Shown: one piece after another, positions 33,608 through 45,200 of the stretch
Layout of the letters: the number at the start of each line of letters is the position of its first letter
Position numbering within the stretch: the first letter of the stretch is position 1
DNA from: Siculibacillus lacustris
Lineage (GTDB): Bacteria > Pseudomonadota > Alphaproteobacteria > Rhizobiales > Ancalomicrobiaceae
Direction of reading: 5' to 3'
DNA: 64,000 nt
NCBI RefSeq assembly: GCF_004328075.1
Contig: NZ_SJFN01000018.1
Span: forward strand, 1-64,000
Position numbers and translations under genes: made by a program
Notes under the pieces: model-generated
Seen by the model: the letters and a program-made list of their open reading frames with translations, nothing else
Told to the model about the DNA's origin: nothing
Databases searched by the model: none

Positions 33608-35425
33608 TCAAGCGGCGGCCAGCGCCGCGCCGACGGTAGCTGCATCGTTGCCGACCACCAGTTGGTAGTTGCCGTTGCCGAGGGTGGCGACGGCGTGGAC
33701 GCCGTGGGTCTTGGCGGCGGCCTGATCGAACTTTGCGCCGTCGCGCAGTTCGATGCGGATGCGGGTGCCGGCGACGACTTCGGTCGAGACCACGTTCGCG
33801 CGACCGCCGAGGGTGACGAGCAGGGCCGAGGCTTCGGTCGCCGCCGCGGAAATCGCCGTCGCGGTGGGTGCGACGACCGCCGCGGGGGTCGCGGCCGCCG
33901 GCGGCGGGGAAACGGTCGCGGCGGGCGCGGTGGTGGCCGCGGTCGGGCGGGTCTGCAGATATTCCTCGAGATCTGTCTTCATGTTCTCCGATCGGGTGCC
34001 GAACACCGCCTGGACATTGTTGCCGACCACCATGACGCCGGCGGCGCCGAGGGTCTTGAAGGCAGGCTGGTCGACCTTGGCGAGATCCCGCACGCCGACC
34101 CTGAGGCGCGTGATGCAGGCGTCGAGATCGGCGATGTTGTCGCGGCCACCGAAGGCGGCGACCAGTTTCTGCGAGGTCGCGAAGCGGGCGGGAACCACCT
34201 CGGCGGTCGTGCCGGACGGGGCGGCGGCGAGGATCGGATCGACATCGTCGCCTTCGTCTTCGCGACCGGGGGTCTTGAAGTCGAATTTGACGATGAGGAA
34301 GCGGAAGACCCCGTAATAGACCACCGCATAGATCGGTCCGAGGATCAGGGTCATCCACCAGTTCTGCGCATTGACGCCGAAGACGTTGAACAGCAGGAAG
34401 TCGATGCCGCCCTGGGAGAAGGTGAAGCCCATGTGGATCTGCAGCGTATTGGCGACGAACTGACTGGTCGCGGCCAGCACCGCATGGATCGCATAGAGCG
34501 GCGGGGCGACGAACAGGAACGAGAACTCGATCGGTTCGGTGATGCCGGTCAGGAACGAGGTCAGCGCGGCGGAGATCATCATGCCGCCGACCTTGACCCG
34601 GTTCTCCGGCCGGGCGGTCTGCCAGATGGCGATGGCCGCGGCGGGCAGGCCCCACATCTTGAACAGGAAGGCGCCCGACAGGATGCCGGCGGTGTGGTCG
34701 CCGGCGAAAAAGCGGGTGATGTCGCCATGGACGACCTCACCGGCGGCATTGGTGAAGCTGCCGATCTGGAAGAAGAACGGGACGTTCCAGATGTGATGCA
34801 GGCCGAAGGGGATCAGCAGGCGTTCGACGAAACCGTAGATGGTCGCGGCGGTGCGCGGATCGCTGTCGGCGGCCCAATGGGAGAACGTATTGATGCCGTT
34901 CTGGACGGTCGGCCAGATCAACGACAGCAGGACGCCGACGAAGATCGCGGCGAGGCCGGTGACGATCGGCACGAAGCGTTTGCCGGCGAAGAAGCCGAGG
35001 TAACTCGGCAACTCGATCCGGTAGTAGCGGTTGAACAGCGCCGCGGCGACCGCACCGATGATGATGCCGCCGAACACGCCGGTGTCCATCGACGGCATGC
35101 CGAGGATCGGCACCGGGGTGACGCCGTAGAACACCGCCATCACGCCCATGGTGCCGACCATGACGACGAAGCCGACCACCGCGGCGATCGCCGCGACGCC
35201 GTCGTTCTTGGCCAGCCCGAGGGCGACGCCGACCGCGAAGATCAGCGGCAGATTGCCGAAGATCGCGTCGCCGCCCTTCTCCATCACCTTGGAGACGATC
35301 ACCGGCAGCCACGAGAAGTGCGAGGCGCCGATGCCGAGCAGGAGACCTGCGATCGGCAGCACCGCCACCGGCAGCATCAGGGCCTTGCCGATCTGTTGCA
35401 GAATTCCGAAAGCCGATTTGAACAT
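33608..35425 (-). CDS. PTS glucose/N-acetylglucosamine-type EIIC-EIIB with extra degenerate EIIB
   Basis: A 605-residue inner-membrane sugar permease. Residues 1-385 are the EIIC domain, very like E. coli PtsG from [27 protein letters not shown] onward, including the substrate-site region [18 protein letters not shown]. Residues 415-495 are EIIB with the phospho-cysteine in [10 protein letters not shown]. After a Pro/Ala linker, residues 530-605 repeat the EIIB fold ([12 protein letters not shown]), but the cysteine position reads VVAGTRIRI, so it cannot carry phosphate. It imports glucose or N-acetylglucosamine with phosphate from the fusion protein encoded upstream. Confidence 0.9.
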   Translation of the reverse strand: MFKSAFGILQQIGKALMLPVAVLPIAGLLLGIGASHFSWLPVIVSKVMEKGGDAIFGNLPLIFAVGVALGLAKNDGVAAIAAVVGFVVMVGTMGVMAVFYGVTPVPILGMPSMDTGVFGGIIIGAVAAALFNRYYRIELPSYLGFFAGKRFVPIVTGLAAIFVGVLLSLIWPTVQNGINTFSHWAADSDPRTAATIYGFVERLLIPFGLHHIWNVPFFFQIGSFTNAAGEVVHGDITRFFAGDHTAGILSGAFLFKMWGLPAAAIAIWQTARPENRVKVGGMMISAALTSFLTGITEPIEFSFLFVAPPLYAIHAVLAATSQFVANTLQIHMGFTFSQGGIDFLLFNVFGVNAQNWWMTLILGPIYAVVYYGVFRFLIVKFDFKTPGREDEGDDVDPILAAAPSGTTAEVVPARFATSQKLVAAFGGRDNIADLDACITRLRVGVRDLAKVDQPAFKTLGAAGVMVVGNNVQAVFGTRSENMKTDLEEYLQTRPTAATTAPAATVSPPPAAATPAAVVAPTATAISAAATEASALLVTLGGRANVVSTEVVAGTRIRIELRDGAKFDQAAAKTHGVHAVATLGNGNYQLVVGNDAATVGAALAAA

Positions 35426-35441
35426 GGTCGTATCCTCGAGA

Positions 35442-38063
35442 TCAGGCGTCGAGCCCGGCGTCCGCCAGAAGGCGGCGCACGGCGTCGCCGCTGTCGGCGC
35501 GACGGGCGGCTTCGGCGAGTTCGGTGCAGCGTTTCAGGGTCAGGGTGCGGATGCGCGCCTTCAGCGCCGGGATCGCCGCCGGCGTCGCCGAGAGTTCGGT
35601 GACTCCGAGGCCGATCAGGACGGGGGCGGCGAGCGGTAGCGAGGCGAGGGCACCGCACACGCCGGTGACCCGGCCATGGATCCGCGCGCCCTCGGCGGCC
35701 ATGGCGACGAGGCGCAGGACGGCCGGGTGGAGCGGATCGATGCGATCGGCGAGGCCGGCGTTGCCGCGGTCCATCGCCAGAGTGTACTGGGTCAGGTCGT
35801 TGGTGCCGATCGAGAAGAAGTCGGCTTCGGCGGCGAATACTTCGGCGAGCAGTGCCACCGAGGGGACTTCGACCATGATCCCGACCTCGATCGGCGTGGT
35901 GCGGCCGAGGGCGCGGCTCTCGGTCTCGACGACGCGGCGGACCTTGCGCAGATCCTCGAGGGTGGCGATCATCGGCAGCATGATGCGCGCCTGGCCGTGC
36001 GGTTCGATCCGCAGGATGGCGCGAATCTGGGTGCGCAGGAGTTCGGGGCGGGCGAGGCTCAGGCGGATGCCGCGCATGCCCAGCGCCGGGTTCTCTTCCT
36101 TCGGCGGATCGGCATAGGGCACCTGCTTGTCGGCACCGGCGTCGAGGGTGCGCACGATCAGCGGGCGGCCCTGAAGTCCGGTGGCGACCGCCTGATAGCG
36201 CATCAGTTGCTCGTCCTCGCTCGGCGCGGTGGCGCGATCGAGGAACAGGAATTCCGAGCGCAGCAGGCCGCAGCCTTCGGCGCCGTTGCCGAGGGCCCCG
36301 GCGACGTCGTCGGCGCCGCCGAGATTGGCGAAGACCTCGATGCGGGTGCCGTCGGCCATGTGGCAGTCGCCCGCGGCGGCGGCGAGATCGGCGGCGGCGC
36401 GGTCGCGGCGGACCGTGGCGGCGCGGCGGGTCACTTCGATCGCTTCCGCCGGCGCGCCGATGCGCAGGGTTCCGGCGTCGGCATCGAGCAGGCAGGGTTC
36501 GCCGTCGGGGATGCGCAGCGCGTCGGGGCCGACCGCGACGATCGCCGGAATACCGCGCGAGGCGGCGAGGATCGCCAGATGCGAGGTCGGGCCGCCGCCG
36601 GCCAGCACGATGCCGACCACCCGGCTCAGATCGAGCGCGGTGAACTGCGACGGCAGGAGATCGTCGGCGAACAGCACGGTGTCCGGCGCGAAGTCGGGGG
36701 CGACGTCGTGGTCGCCGGACAGGGCGAGCAGCACGCGGCGCTGGACGTCGAGGAGATCGGCGGCGCGTTCGATCAGGATCGGCTTGCCGAGGGCCCGCAG
36801 CGCCGCGACTCGGGTCTCGATCGCGGTCTTCCAGGCGAAGCCGGCGCTCTTGCCGGCGGCGATCAGGGCATCCGAAGCGGCGCGCAGATCGGGATCGTCG
36901 AGGAAGGCGAGATGGGCGCCGAGGATCTCGCCCTGCGGTCCGGCGGAGGGGCCGAGCGCGGCGATCTCCGCGGCGATGGCGCTGCGGGTGGCGTCGAAGG
37001 CGACGGCGAGCGCCGCGGCCTCGGTCGCCGGATCGGCGCCGGCTTCGACGACGGTGGCGATCGCCAGGATCAGGCGATGGGACACGCCGACGGCGAGGCC
37101 CGGTGCGGCGGTGACGCCGGTCAGATCGAGGGCGGTGCCGGCGGCGATCGGCGGTGACGCGGCGACCGCAGCGGCGGGCGCCGGAGTCGCCGACGGCGTC
37201 GATGCGGCGGACGGGGCGGGGGCAGTTTCGGCTGCTTCGGTGCCGAGCATCGCGGCGATCCGGGTGGCGGTGGCGGCGGCGTCGGGACCGGTCGCCTCGA
37301 TGGTCAGCACCGCGCCGCATTCGGCGCCGAGCAGCATCAGGGCGGTCGGGCTCTTCGGATCGGCGCGGCGGCCGTCGAAACTGATGGTCACCGCGGATTG
37401 CGTCGACTTGGCGAAGGCGGCGAGCAGGCCGGCCGGGCGGGCGTGGATGCCGAAGGGATCGGTGAGGGTCACGGTCCGGCGCTCGACGGCGCCGTCCGAC
37501 GCCGCGGGTGCGGCGGGCGCGGCGGGCGTCGCGGTCGCGCCGTCGACGGGATGGATGTCGACCAGGGCGTCGCCGGCGGCGACCACGCGATCGGTGGCGA
37601 CCGCGCTGAGGCTGAAGGCGCCGCCGTTGGTGAGGATGATCGGCACCATCAACGACCGCACCAACTGGGACACGACGTCCATGTCGAAATCGATCAGCGG
37701 CTCGCCGGTGGAGACGCGGTCGCCCTCGGCGACGTGGGCGGTGAAGCCCTCGCCCTTCAGGCCGACGGTGTCGAGGCCGATGTGCATCAGGATCTCGGCG
37801 CCGTCGTCGGCCCTGAGGGTGAGCGCATGACGGGCGCGGTGGATCGAGGTGATGACGCCGTCGAAGGGCGCGCGCAGGGTCGTCGCGGTCGGATCGATGG
37901 CGAAGCCGTCGCCGAGGACCCGCCCGGAGAACACCGGGTCGTCCACGGCCGACAGGGGAATGAGCCACCCGTCGAGGGGCGCGCACAGGCGCGCGGGCTT
38001 CGCAGGGGCGAGGGCGGCGGAGGCGGCGGGGGCTCCGCCGGAAACGGACGAAACTTGATCCAC
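35442..38063 (-). CDS. PTS EIIA-HPr-EI fusion protein
   Basis: An 873-residue cytoplasmic fusion of three phosphotransfer steps. Residues 25-175 are EIIA-Glc-like (H79 and the acceptor H94 in [10 protein letters not shown]). Residues 195-275 are HPr (H207 in FGIHARPAG). Residues 315-865 are enzyme I (H495 in [12 protein letters not shown], then [45 protein letters not shown]). Pro/Ala linkers join them. It starts with GTG at 38063. The EIIBC gene follows after 16 bases, so this single protein should take phosphate from PEP all the way to that permease. Similar fusions serve N-acetylglucosamine or fructose in other proteobacteria. Confidence 0.94.
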   Translation of the reverse strand: MDQVSSVSGGAPAASAALAPAKPARLCAPLDGWLIPLSAVDDPVFSGRVLGDGFAIDPTATTLRAPFDGVITSIHRARHALTLRADDGAEILMHIGLDTVGLKGEGFTAHVAEGDRVSTGEPLIDFDMDVVSQLVRSLMVPIILTNGGAFSLSAVATDRVVAAGDALVDIHPVDGATATPAAPAAPAASDGAVERRTVTLTDPFGIHARPAGLLAAFAKSTQSAVTISFDGRRADPKSPTALMLLGAECGAVLTIEATGPDAAATATRIAAMLGTEAAETAPAPSAASTPSATPAPAAAVAASPPIAAGTALDLTGVTAAPGLAVGVSHRLILAIATVVEAGADPATEAAALAVAFDATRSAIAAEIAALGPSAGPQGEILGAHLAFLDDPDLRAASDALIAAGKSAGFAWKTAIETRVAALRALGKPILIERAADLLDVQRRVLLALSGDHDVAPDFAPDTVLFADDLLPSQFTALDLSRVVGIVLAGGGPTSHLAILAASRGIPAIVAVGPDALRIPDGEPCLLDADAGTLRIGAPAEAIEVTRRAATVRRDRAAADLAAAAGDCHMADGTRIEVFANLGGADDVAGALGNGAEGCGLLRSEFLFLDRATAPSEDEQLMRYQAVATGLQGRPLIVRTLDAGADKQVPYADPPKEENPALGMRGIRLSLARPELLRTQIRAILRIEPHGQARIMLPMIATLEDLRKVRRVVETESRALGRTTPIEVGIMVEVPSVALLAEVFAAEADFFSIGTNDLTQYTLAMDRGNAGLADRIDPLHPAVLRLVAMAAEGARIHGRVTGVCGALASLPLAAPVLIGLGVTELSATPAAIPALKARIRTLTLKRCTELAEAARRADSGDAVRRLLADAGLDA

Positions 38064-38093
38064 GGTTCGACGTCCTCTTTGTGAGAGTGGAGT

Positions 38094-38121
38094 GGCCGTC
38101 CCGCGGGAGTTCGGGACGGTC
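38094..38121 (-). terminator. Hairpin between FMN reductase and PTS genes
   Basis: GGCCGTCCC (38094-38102) pairs with GGGACGGTC (38113-38121) around a 10-base loop. It lies just after the FMN reductase stop on the minus strand, leaving only about 30 bases for a separate PTS promoter. Confidence 0.55.
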
Positions 38122-38142
38122 GCTGTCGTGGCGGCGGCGCGG

Positions 38143-38706
38143 TCAGCGCCGCAGGTTGGTCGCCGTCCAGGCGGCGAAGGCGGCGAGGAAGGCCGTCAGA
38201 AAGGCGTGGGTGTTCTCGTCGGTCAGATCGCCGGAGAGATCGAACAGCCGATCGACGTGGCCGAGGTAGACCTCCGGCTGCTGCAGGGTCGGCACGTCGA
38301 GGAACACCAGCGACTGGCGCAGATGGTGGTTGGCGCCGAAGCCGCCGATCCCGCCGGGCGAGACGCTGACCACCGCGCCGGGCTTGCCGGCCCAGACGCT
38401 GGCGCCATAGGGCCGCGAGCCGACGTCGAGGGCGTTCTTCAACGCCGCCGGGACCGAGCGGTTGTATTCCGGCGTGACGAACAGCACGGCGTCGACGGCG
38501 GCGACCGCCTCACGGAAGCGGGTCCAAGCGACGGGCACGACGCCGTCGTCGAGGTCGGGGTCGTAGAGCGGCAGGGCGCCGATCTCGACGATGTTCATGA
38601 CCAGCGACGCGGGGGCGTTGGACTTCAGCCAGGTGGCGATCCGGCGGCTGTAGGCCTCCTTGCGGAGGCTGCCGACGAAAATGCCGACCGAGTGGGGGGA
38701 GGTCAT
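38143..38706 (-). CDS. NADPH-dependent FMN reductase (quinone/azo-reductase type)
   Basis: A 187-residue flavodoxin-fold protein of the NADPH-dependent FMN reductase family (YieF/ChrR-like). The phosphate-binding loop is VGSLRKEAYSRRIA, the flavin-ring segment TPEYNRSVPAALKNALDVGS, and VSVSPGGIGGFGANHHLRQ is also typical. It reduces quinones, chromate or similar compounds with NAD(P)H and FMN and is often part of oxidative or low-oxygen stress responses. Upstream lies site S3 of the shared promoter-like module (38801-38846). Confidence 0.9.
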   Translation of the reverse strand: MTSPHSVGIFVGSLRKEAYSRRIATWLKSNAPASLVMNIVEIGALPLYDPDLDDGVVPVAWTRFREAVAAVDAVLFVTPEYNRSVPAALKNALDVGSRPYGASVWAGKPGAVVSVSPGGIGGFGANHHLRQSLVFLDVPTLQQPEVYLGHVDRLFDLSGDLTDENTHAFLTAFLAAFAAWTATNLRR

Positions 38707-38800
38707 GACGGGTCCTCGAATGGGCGGGGTGGCTGCCTCGATCGAGCGGGCCGTGAATCGGGCAACGGGAGGCGGTCGGGGCCCGATTTCGAACCGAAGC

Positions 38801-38846
38801 CTAACGACGAGATCGCCGATCGCGGGAGAATCGGAAACTACTCGAG
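38801..38846 (-). promoter_or_regulatory. Shared promoter-like module, site S3 (FMN reductase)
   Basis: On the minus strand CTCGAGTAGTTTCCGA spans 38846-38831. Exactly 27 bases later comes TAG at 38803-38801, about 95 bases before the FMN reductase start. The same arrangement occurs upstream of ndvB (S1), the BON gene (S2) and ldhA (S4). Confidence 0.6.
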
Positions 38847-39081
38847 CCGTCGTCGCCGGCGTCCCACGCCGATGCGCCGCGGGCGGCGAGCGGTCTCGCG
38901 TCGCGTCCGAGCGGCGCGGGGGGCGAGCGAAAGCCGATCGCAATGTCGCCCGCAGTCGCCCGGAACGCCATGTTTCGGCCGTCGCCGCTCGGTGTGCAGT
39001 CGGGGGAGGGCGGCCGCGGAACGGGGCGAAACGGCTCCCCCATCGCGCGCGGGCGGGCGCCGGGGGGCGCGACGCGCGGGG

Positions 39082-39127
39082 CTCGAGTAGTTTCCGAACC
39101 TGTCGCGGTTGCCCCACACCGGCCTAG
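39082..39127 (+). promoter_or_regulatory. Shared promoter-like module, site S1 (ndvB)
   Basis: CTCGAGTAGTTTCCGA spans 39082-39097, is followed by ACCTGTCG, and TAG lies at 39125-39127 after a 27-base spacer. The ndvB ATG is 161 bases further on. The core is identical to S3 and the right half (TTCCGAnCCTGTCG, CCTAG) matches S2 at the BON gene. Confidence 0.6.
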
Positions 39128-39287
39128 TCTCGACCGTCGGCAGACCTTGCCGACCTCGTCCTCGTCCCCGCCGGCCTCCCGCAACCGCACCGCACCACCG
39201 GATGCGCGACGGGCCGTCGCGGTCGGGACCGGGTCGCACCACCGCAGCGTCGCGCGCGGTGGGCGGACGTTTGCCGGAAAGGCGCCC

Positions 39288-42200
39288 ATGAATACGATCT
39301 TCGGTCAGCTCTTCGCCCGCCGCGCCGCTTCGAGCCCGTGGGCGGATACCGAACCGGTCCGCGAAGAGACCTTCGGCGTCGAGCGGCTCGAGCAACATGC
39401 CGAGAGCCTCGCGGCCGCCCAGCCGGTGACCACGCGCCCGCCGTGGGTGGTGCCGCTGCGCTCGCGCCTGAACGCCAACGCCGCCGTCCTGCTCGCCGCC
39501 TATCGGGCCGGTGCGGCGGAAGTCGAGGCCGGGGCCGAAGTGGTGCCGGCGGCGGAATGGCTGCTCGACAACTACCACGTGGTCGAGGAACAGATCCGCG
39601 AGATCCGCGACGACCTGCCGCCGGGCTATTATCGCCAGTTGCCGAAGCTCGCCGACGGGCCTTTCGCCGGTTATCCGCGGGTGTTCGGTCTCGCCTGGGC
39701 CTTCGTCGCGCAGACCGACAGCCATTTCGACCCGGAGATCCTGCGCCGCTTCCTGCTCGCCTATCAGCGCATCCAGCCGCTGACCATCGGCGAGCTGTGG
39801 GCGGTGGCGATCACCCTCAGGATCGTGCTGGTCGAGAACCTGCGCCGGCTGACCGATCAGATCACCGCCGGCGGCGTGGCCCGGCGCGATGCCGATGCCC
39901 TGGCCGATCGCCTGCTCGGGGCGGGTGACGCCCGCGCCGCGCTCGAGTCCGACATCGCCACCCGCTCGACCGCGCCGCTGTCGGGCGATTTCGCCAGCCA
40001 GCTCGCCAAGCGCCTGCGCGATCAGGATCCGAACACCACGCCGGCGCTGGGCTGGCTGCAGGAGCGCCTGGAACGCCAGGGACGATCGATCGGCGACGTG
40101 GTGCAGGCCGCGCAGCAGCGGCTGGGCGCCTCCAACCTCACCGTGCGCAACGTCATCACCAGCATGCGGCTGATCTCCGACATCGACTGGGCCGACCTGT
40201 TCGAGAGCGTCAGTCTGGTCGATGCGCGCCTGCGCGCCGCCAGCGGCTTCGCCGACATGGACTTCTCGACCCGCAATCTCTACCGCAGCGCGGTCGAACA
40301 GCTGGCGCGCGGCTCACAGTCGAGCGAGCTCGAGATCGTCGATCTGGCGCTCGAGGCGGCGCGGCTGTCGGCGGTCGGCGTCGCCGATCCGGTCCAGGCC
40401 GATCGCCTGCGCGATCCGGGGCATCATCTCATCGCCGCCGGGCGCCTGGCGCTCGAGCGGGCGATCGGCTTCCGCCCGCCGCCGCGGCTGTGGATCGGGC
40501 GCATCAACACTCGCCTCGGCATCGGCGGCTACGTCGGCGCGATCGTGGCGACGACGGTGATCCTGCTCGCTCTGGTGCTGTGGGGGATCGCGACCCGCGG
40601 CGTCGACCTCGGATGGCTCGCACTGCTCGCGGTGGTCGGCTTCCTGCCGGCCAGCGAGTTGGCGACCGCCCTGGTCAACCGACTGGTCACCTGGAGTTTC
40701 GGCGCGGTGACGCTGCCGGGCCTCGAACTGACCGGCGGCGTCCCGGAATCGCTGCGCACGATCGTGGTGGTGCCGACGCTGCTGACCAGCGAGGCGGATC
40801 TGCTCGAACAGATCGAACGCCTGGAAGTCCATCACCTGTCGGGGAGCGGCGGCGATCTGACCTTCGCCCTGCTCGCCGACGGGCTCGATTCCGACCGCGA
40901 GGAACTCGACGGCGACGCGGCCCTGACGACCCTCGCCGAAGAGGCGATCGCCCGACTGAACCAGCGCCACGGGCCCGGCCCGGGCGGCAAGCGCTTCCTG
41001 TTCCTGCATCGCCGGCGCGTCTGGGACGCCTGTGAAGGCGTGTGGATGGGCTGGGAGCGCAAGCGCGGCAAGCTGCACGAGCTCAACCGCCTGCTGCGGG
41101 GCGCCACCGACACCACCTTCGTCGTCGATCCCGACGGCGTCGCGCCGGTGCCGGCGAACGTGCGCTTCGTCATCACGCTGGACGCCGACACCCGGCTTCC
41201 GCGCGATGCGGCGATCCGCCTGATCGGCAAGATGGCCCATGCGCTGAACCGGCCGCGTTTCGATGCGGCCGCGCAGCGGGTGGTCGACGGCTATGCCATC
41301 CTGCAGCCGCGGGTGACGCCGTCGCTGCCGGTCGGCCGCGAGGGCTCGTTCTATCAGAAGGTGTTCTCGGGCCCTCAGGGCATGGACCCCTATGCGTCGG
41401 CGGTGTCCGACGTCTATCAGGACCTGTTCGGCGAAGGCTCCTACACCGGCAAGGGCATCTACGACGTCGACGCCTTCGAGGCGGCTCTGGCCGGGCGCGT
41501 CCCCGACGACACTCTGCTCAGCCACGATCTGTTCGAAGGCATCTTCGCCCGGGCCGGTCTGGCGTCGGACGTCGAGGTCGTCGAGGAGGCGCCGTCGCGC
41601 TACGACGTCGCCGCCAAGCGCCAGCATCGCTGGACGCGCGGCGACTGGCAGTTGCTGCCGTGGATCTTCGATCTGCGTTCCGGGCTGCACCACGTGCCGG
41701 CGATCGGCCGGTGGAAGATGATCGACAACCTGCGGCGCTCGCTGCTGGCGCCGATGACGATGCTCGCTTTCGGCGCGAGCTGGCTGCTGCCGACGCCGAT
41801 CGCCCTGCATCTGGTCCTGGCGATCTTCGGCGGGATCGTGATCGCCGCATTCCTGCCGACGATCTCGGCGGTGCTGCCGCGGCGGGCCGGATTCCGGCTG
41901 CTCAACCACCTCGAGCTGCTCGGCGCCGAACTGAAGCTCGCCGCCGTCCAGACCATCCTCACCGTCGCCTTCCTGCCCGATCGGGCGTGGCGCATGGGCG
42001 ACGCGATGATGCGGACGCTGGTGCGGCTCTACGGGACCCGTCGCCTGCTCCTCGAATGGACCACCGCGGCGCAGTCGCACGGCACGCCGCGCCTCGACAC
42101 CCTCGGCTTCTACCGTCTGTCGTGGGGCGGGCTGCTCCTCGGTCTCGGATCGGCGGCGGCGGTGCTGGCCGTCTCGCCGGCCTCGTGGCCGATCATCGTG

Positions 42201-45200
42201 CCCTTCGCCGCCCTGTGGGCGCTGGCCCCGGCGATCGCCGCCTGGGCGAGCCGGGCGCCGCGCTCGGCGGCGCGGATGATCGTGTCGGCGGACGACCGGC
42301 GCGAACTGCGTCTGACGGCGCGGCGGACCTGGCGCTTCTTCGAGACCTTCGTTGGCGCCGCGACCAACGGCCTGCCGCCGGACAATTTCCAGGAGGATCC
42401 CACCCCGGTGGTGGCGCAGCGGACTTCGCCGACCAATCTCGGTCTGGCGCTGCTCTCCGCCGTCGCCGCCCGCGACTTCGGCTGGTCGGGGACGCGCGCC
42501 ACCGTCGAACGGCTCGAGGCGGCGCTCGGGGCGATGCACGCCCTGCCGCGATTCCGCGGCCATTTCTTCAACTGGTACGACACCGCGACCCTGCAGGTCC
42601 TCGAACCGGCCTATGTCTCCTCGGTCGACAGCGGCAATCTGGCGGGCCATCTGATCGCCGTCGCCAATGCCTGCGAGGAATGGCGCGACGGCGTGCTGGC
42701 CGCCGATGCCCGGGCGGGCCTGGGCGATGCGCTCGATCTGGCGCGGGCGAGCTTCGTCGACCTGCATCCGGCGGCGGAAGAGCGCGGCCGCCAATTCCTC
42801 GGCGTGCTCGACGAATTCGCGGTCGAACTGGCGAGCGATCGCCCGATCACCGCGCTGGCGCCGGTGCTGAAACGCCTCGCCGACAAGGCGGTGGGCCTCG
42901 CCCGCGGCTTTGCCGGGCCGTTGCCCGACGACGGCTCCGACGATCTGATCTCCTGGACCGAGGCGCTGCGGCGCACCCTCGGCGAACACGTCCGCGACCG
43001 GGCGACCGACGACGTGCAGGAGGCCGCCTGGGCCGAACGCATGACCGGCGTCGCCGCGACGGCGCGCGCACTCGCCCTGGAGATGGACTTCGCCTTCCTG
43101 CTCGATCCCGAACGCAAGCTGCTGTCGATCGGCTTCTCGGTCGCCGACAACCGGCTCGACACCAACTGCTACGATCTGCTCGCCTCCGAAGCGCGGCTGG
43201 CCAGCCTGTTCGCGGTCGCCAAGGGCGACCTGCCGACCCGCCACTGGTTCCGCCTGGGCCGCGCCGCGACGCCGCTCGGCAACGGTTCGGCGCTGATCTC
43301 GTGGTCGGGATCGATGTTCGAATATCTGATGCCGTCGCTGGTGATGCGGGCGCCGACCGGCAGCCTGCTGGAGCAGACCAACCGTCTGGTGGTCGAGCGT
43401 CAGGAGGCCTACGGGCGGTCGCGCGGGGTGCCGTGGGGCATCTCGGAATCCGCCTACAACGCCCGCGACATCGAGTTCACCTACCAGTATTCCAACTTCG
43501 GAGTGCCCGGGCTCGGCCTGAAGCGCGGGCTCGCCGACAATCTGGTGATCGCCCCCTATGCCACCGGCCTCGCCACCATGGTCGATCCGACCGGCGCCCA
43601 GCGCAACTTCGAGCGGCTCGCCGCAATGGGCGCGCGGGGGCGCTACGGTTTCTACGAAGCGCTCGACTTCACCCGGTCGCGCCTGCCCGACGACGAGACG
43701 GTGGTGATCGTCCGCTCGCACATGGCCCATCATCAGGGCATGACCATCGTCGCCATCGCCAATGCCCTGCAGGCGGGGCGGATGCGCGAACGCTTCCATC
43801 GCGAACCGATGATCCAGGCCTGCGAACTGCTGATGCAGGAACGCATGCCGCGCGACGTCGCGCTCGCCCGGCCGCAGGCCCAGGAGATCAAGGCCTCGGC
43901 CTCCGGCGTGGAGAGCCGCGGCGTGACCGTGCGCCGGGTGCTCACCCCGGGCTTCGAACAGCCGATCACCCATCTCCTGTCGAACGGCCGCTACGCGGTG
44001 ATGTTGACTGCGACCGGCGCCGGCTACAGCCGCTGGCGCGACGTCGCGGTGACCCGCTGGCGCGAGGACGTCACCCGTGACGACTGGGGCAGCTTCGTGT
44101 TCCTGCGCGACACCCAGAGCGGCAACGTCTGGTCGGCCTGTGCCCAGCCGCTCGGCCGCAACGTCGAGGACGACGTGGTGGTGTTCGGCGAAGACCATGC
44201 CGAATTCATCCATCGCGACGGCGCCCTGACCACGACGCTCGACGTCCTGGTGTCGGGCGAGGACGACGGCGAGGTCCGCCGCCTGTCGCTGACCAACGGC
44301 GGCCGCCGGCCGCGCGAGATCGAACTGACCTCCTATGCCGAACTGGTGCTGGCCCCGGTGGCGGCCGACGCCGCCCATCCGGCCTTCTCCAAGATGTTCG
44401 TCGAGACCTCCTATCTCGACGAGTTCGGGGCGCTGATCGCCACGCGGCGGCTGCGTACCCCCGACGAACCGACGATCTGGGCCGCGCATTTCGTCGTCGT
44501 CGAAGGCGAGACGGTGGGCGATCCCCAGTACGAGACCGATCGCGCCCGCTTCCTCGGACGCGGCCACAACATCTCCGACGCCGACGTCGTCACCCGCGGG
44601 CTGCCGCTCGGCGACACCGTCGGCACCGTGCTCGATCCGATCTTCTCGCTGCGCCGGCGGGTGCGGGTGGCGCCGGGCAAGGTGACCCGGGTCGCCTTCT
44701 GGACGGTGGTCGCGCCCACCCGGGCCGCGCTCCTGGCGCTGGTCGACAAGCATCTCGACCGCAACGCCTTCGATCGGGCCAAGACGCTGGCCTGGACCCA
44801 GGCGCAGGTGCAGCTGCACCACATCGGCGTGGACACCGCCGAAGCCGCCGACTTCCAGCGACTGGCCGGGCCCATCCTCTATTCCGATCGGCGGTTCCGG
44901 CCGTCGTCGTCGGCGATCATCCGCGGTCTCGCGCCGCAGTCGAATCTGTGGTCGCTGGCGATCTCCGGCGATCTGCCGATCGTCCTGTTGCGCATCGACG
45001 CGGTCGAGGACATCGCCAGCGTCCACCAGCTGCTGCGGGCGCACGAATATTGGCGGATGAAGCGCCTCGCCGTCGATCTGGTGATCATCAACGAGCACGC
45101 CTCGTCCTACATGCAGGACCTCCAAGGGGCGATCGAAACGGCGGTGCGCAGCAGCCAGTCGCGGCCGACGCTCGGTGACGCGCTGGCCCAAGGGTCGGTC

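Larger units (their letters stand above)
38707..39287. other. Divergent intergenic region between FMN reductase and ndvB
   Basis: About 580 bases with no convincing gene. It carries two outward-facing copies of the promoter-like module (S3 at 38801-38846 on minus, S1 at 39082-39127 on plus), whose 16-base cores are inverted copies of each other 235 bases apart. The rest is very GC-rich with shadow frames. Confidence 0.55.
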
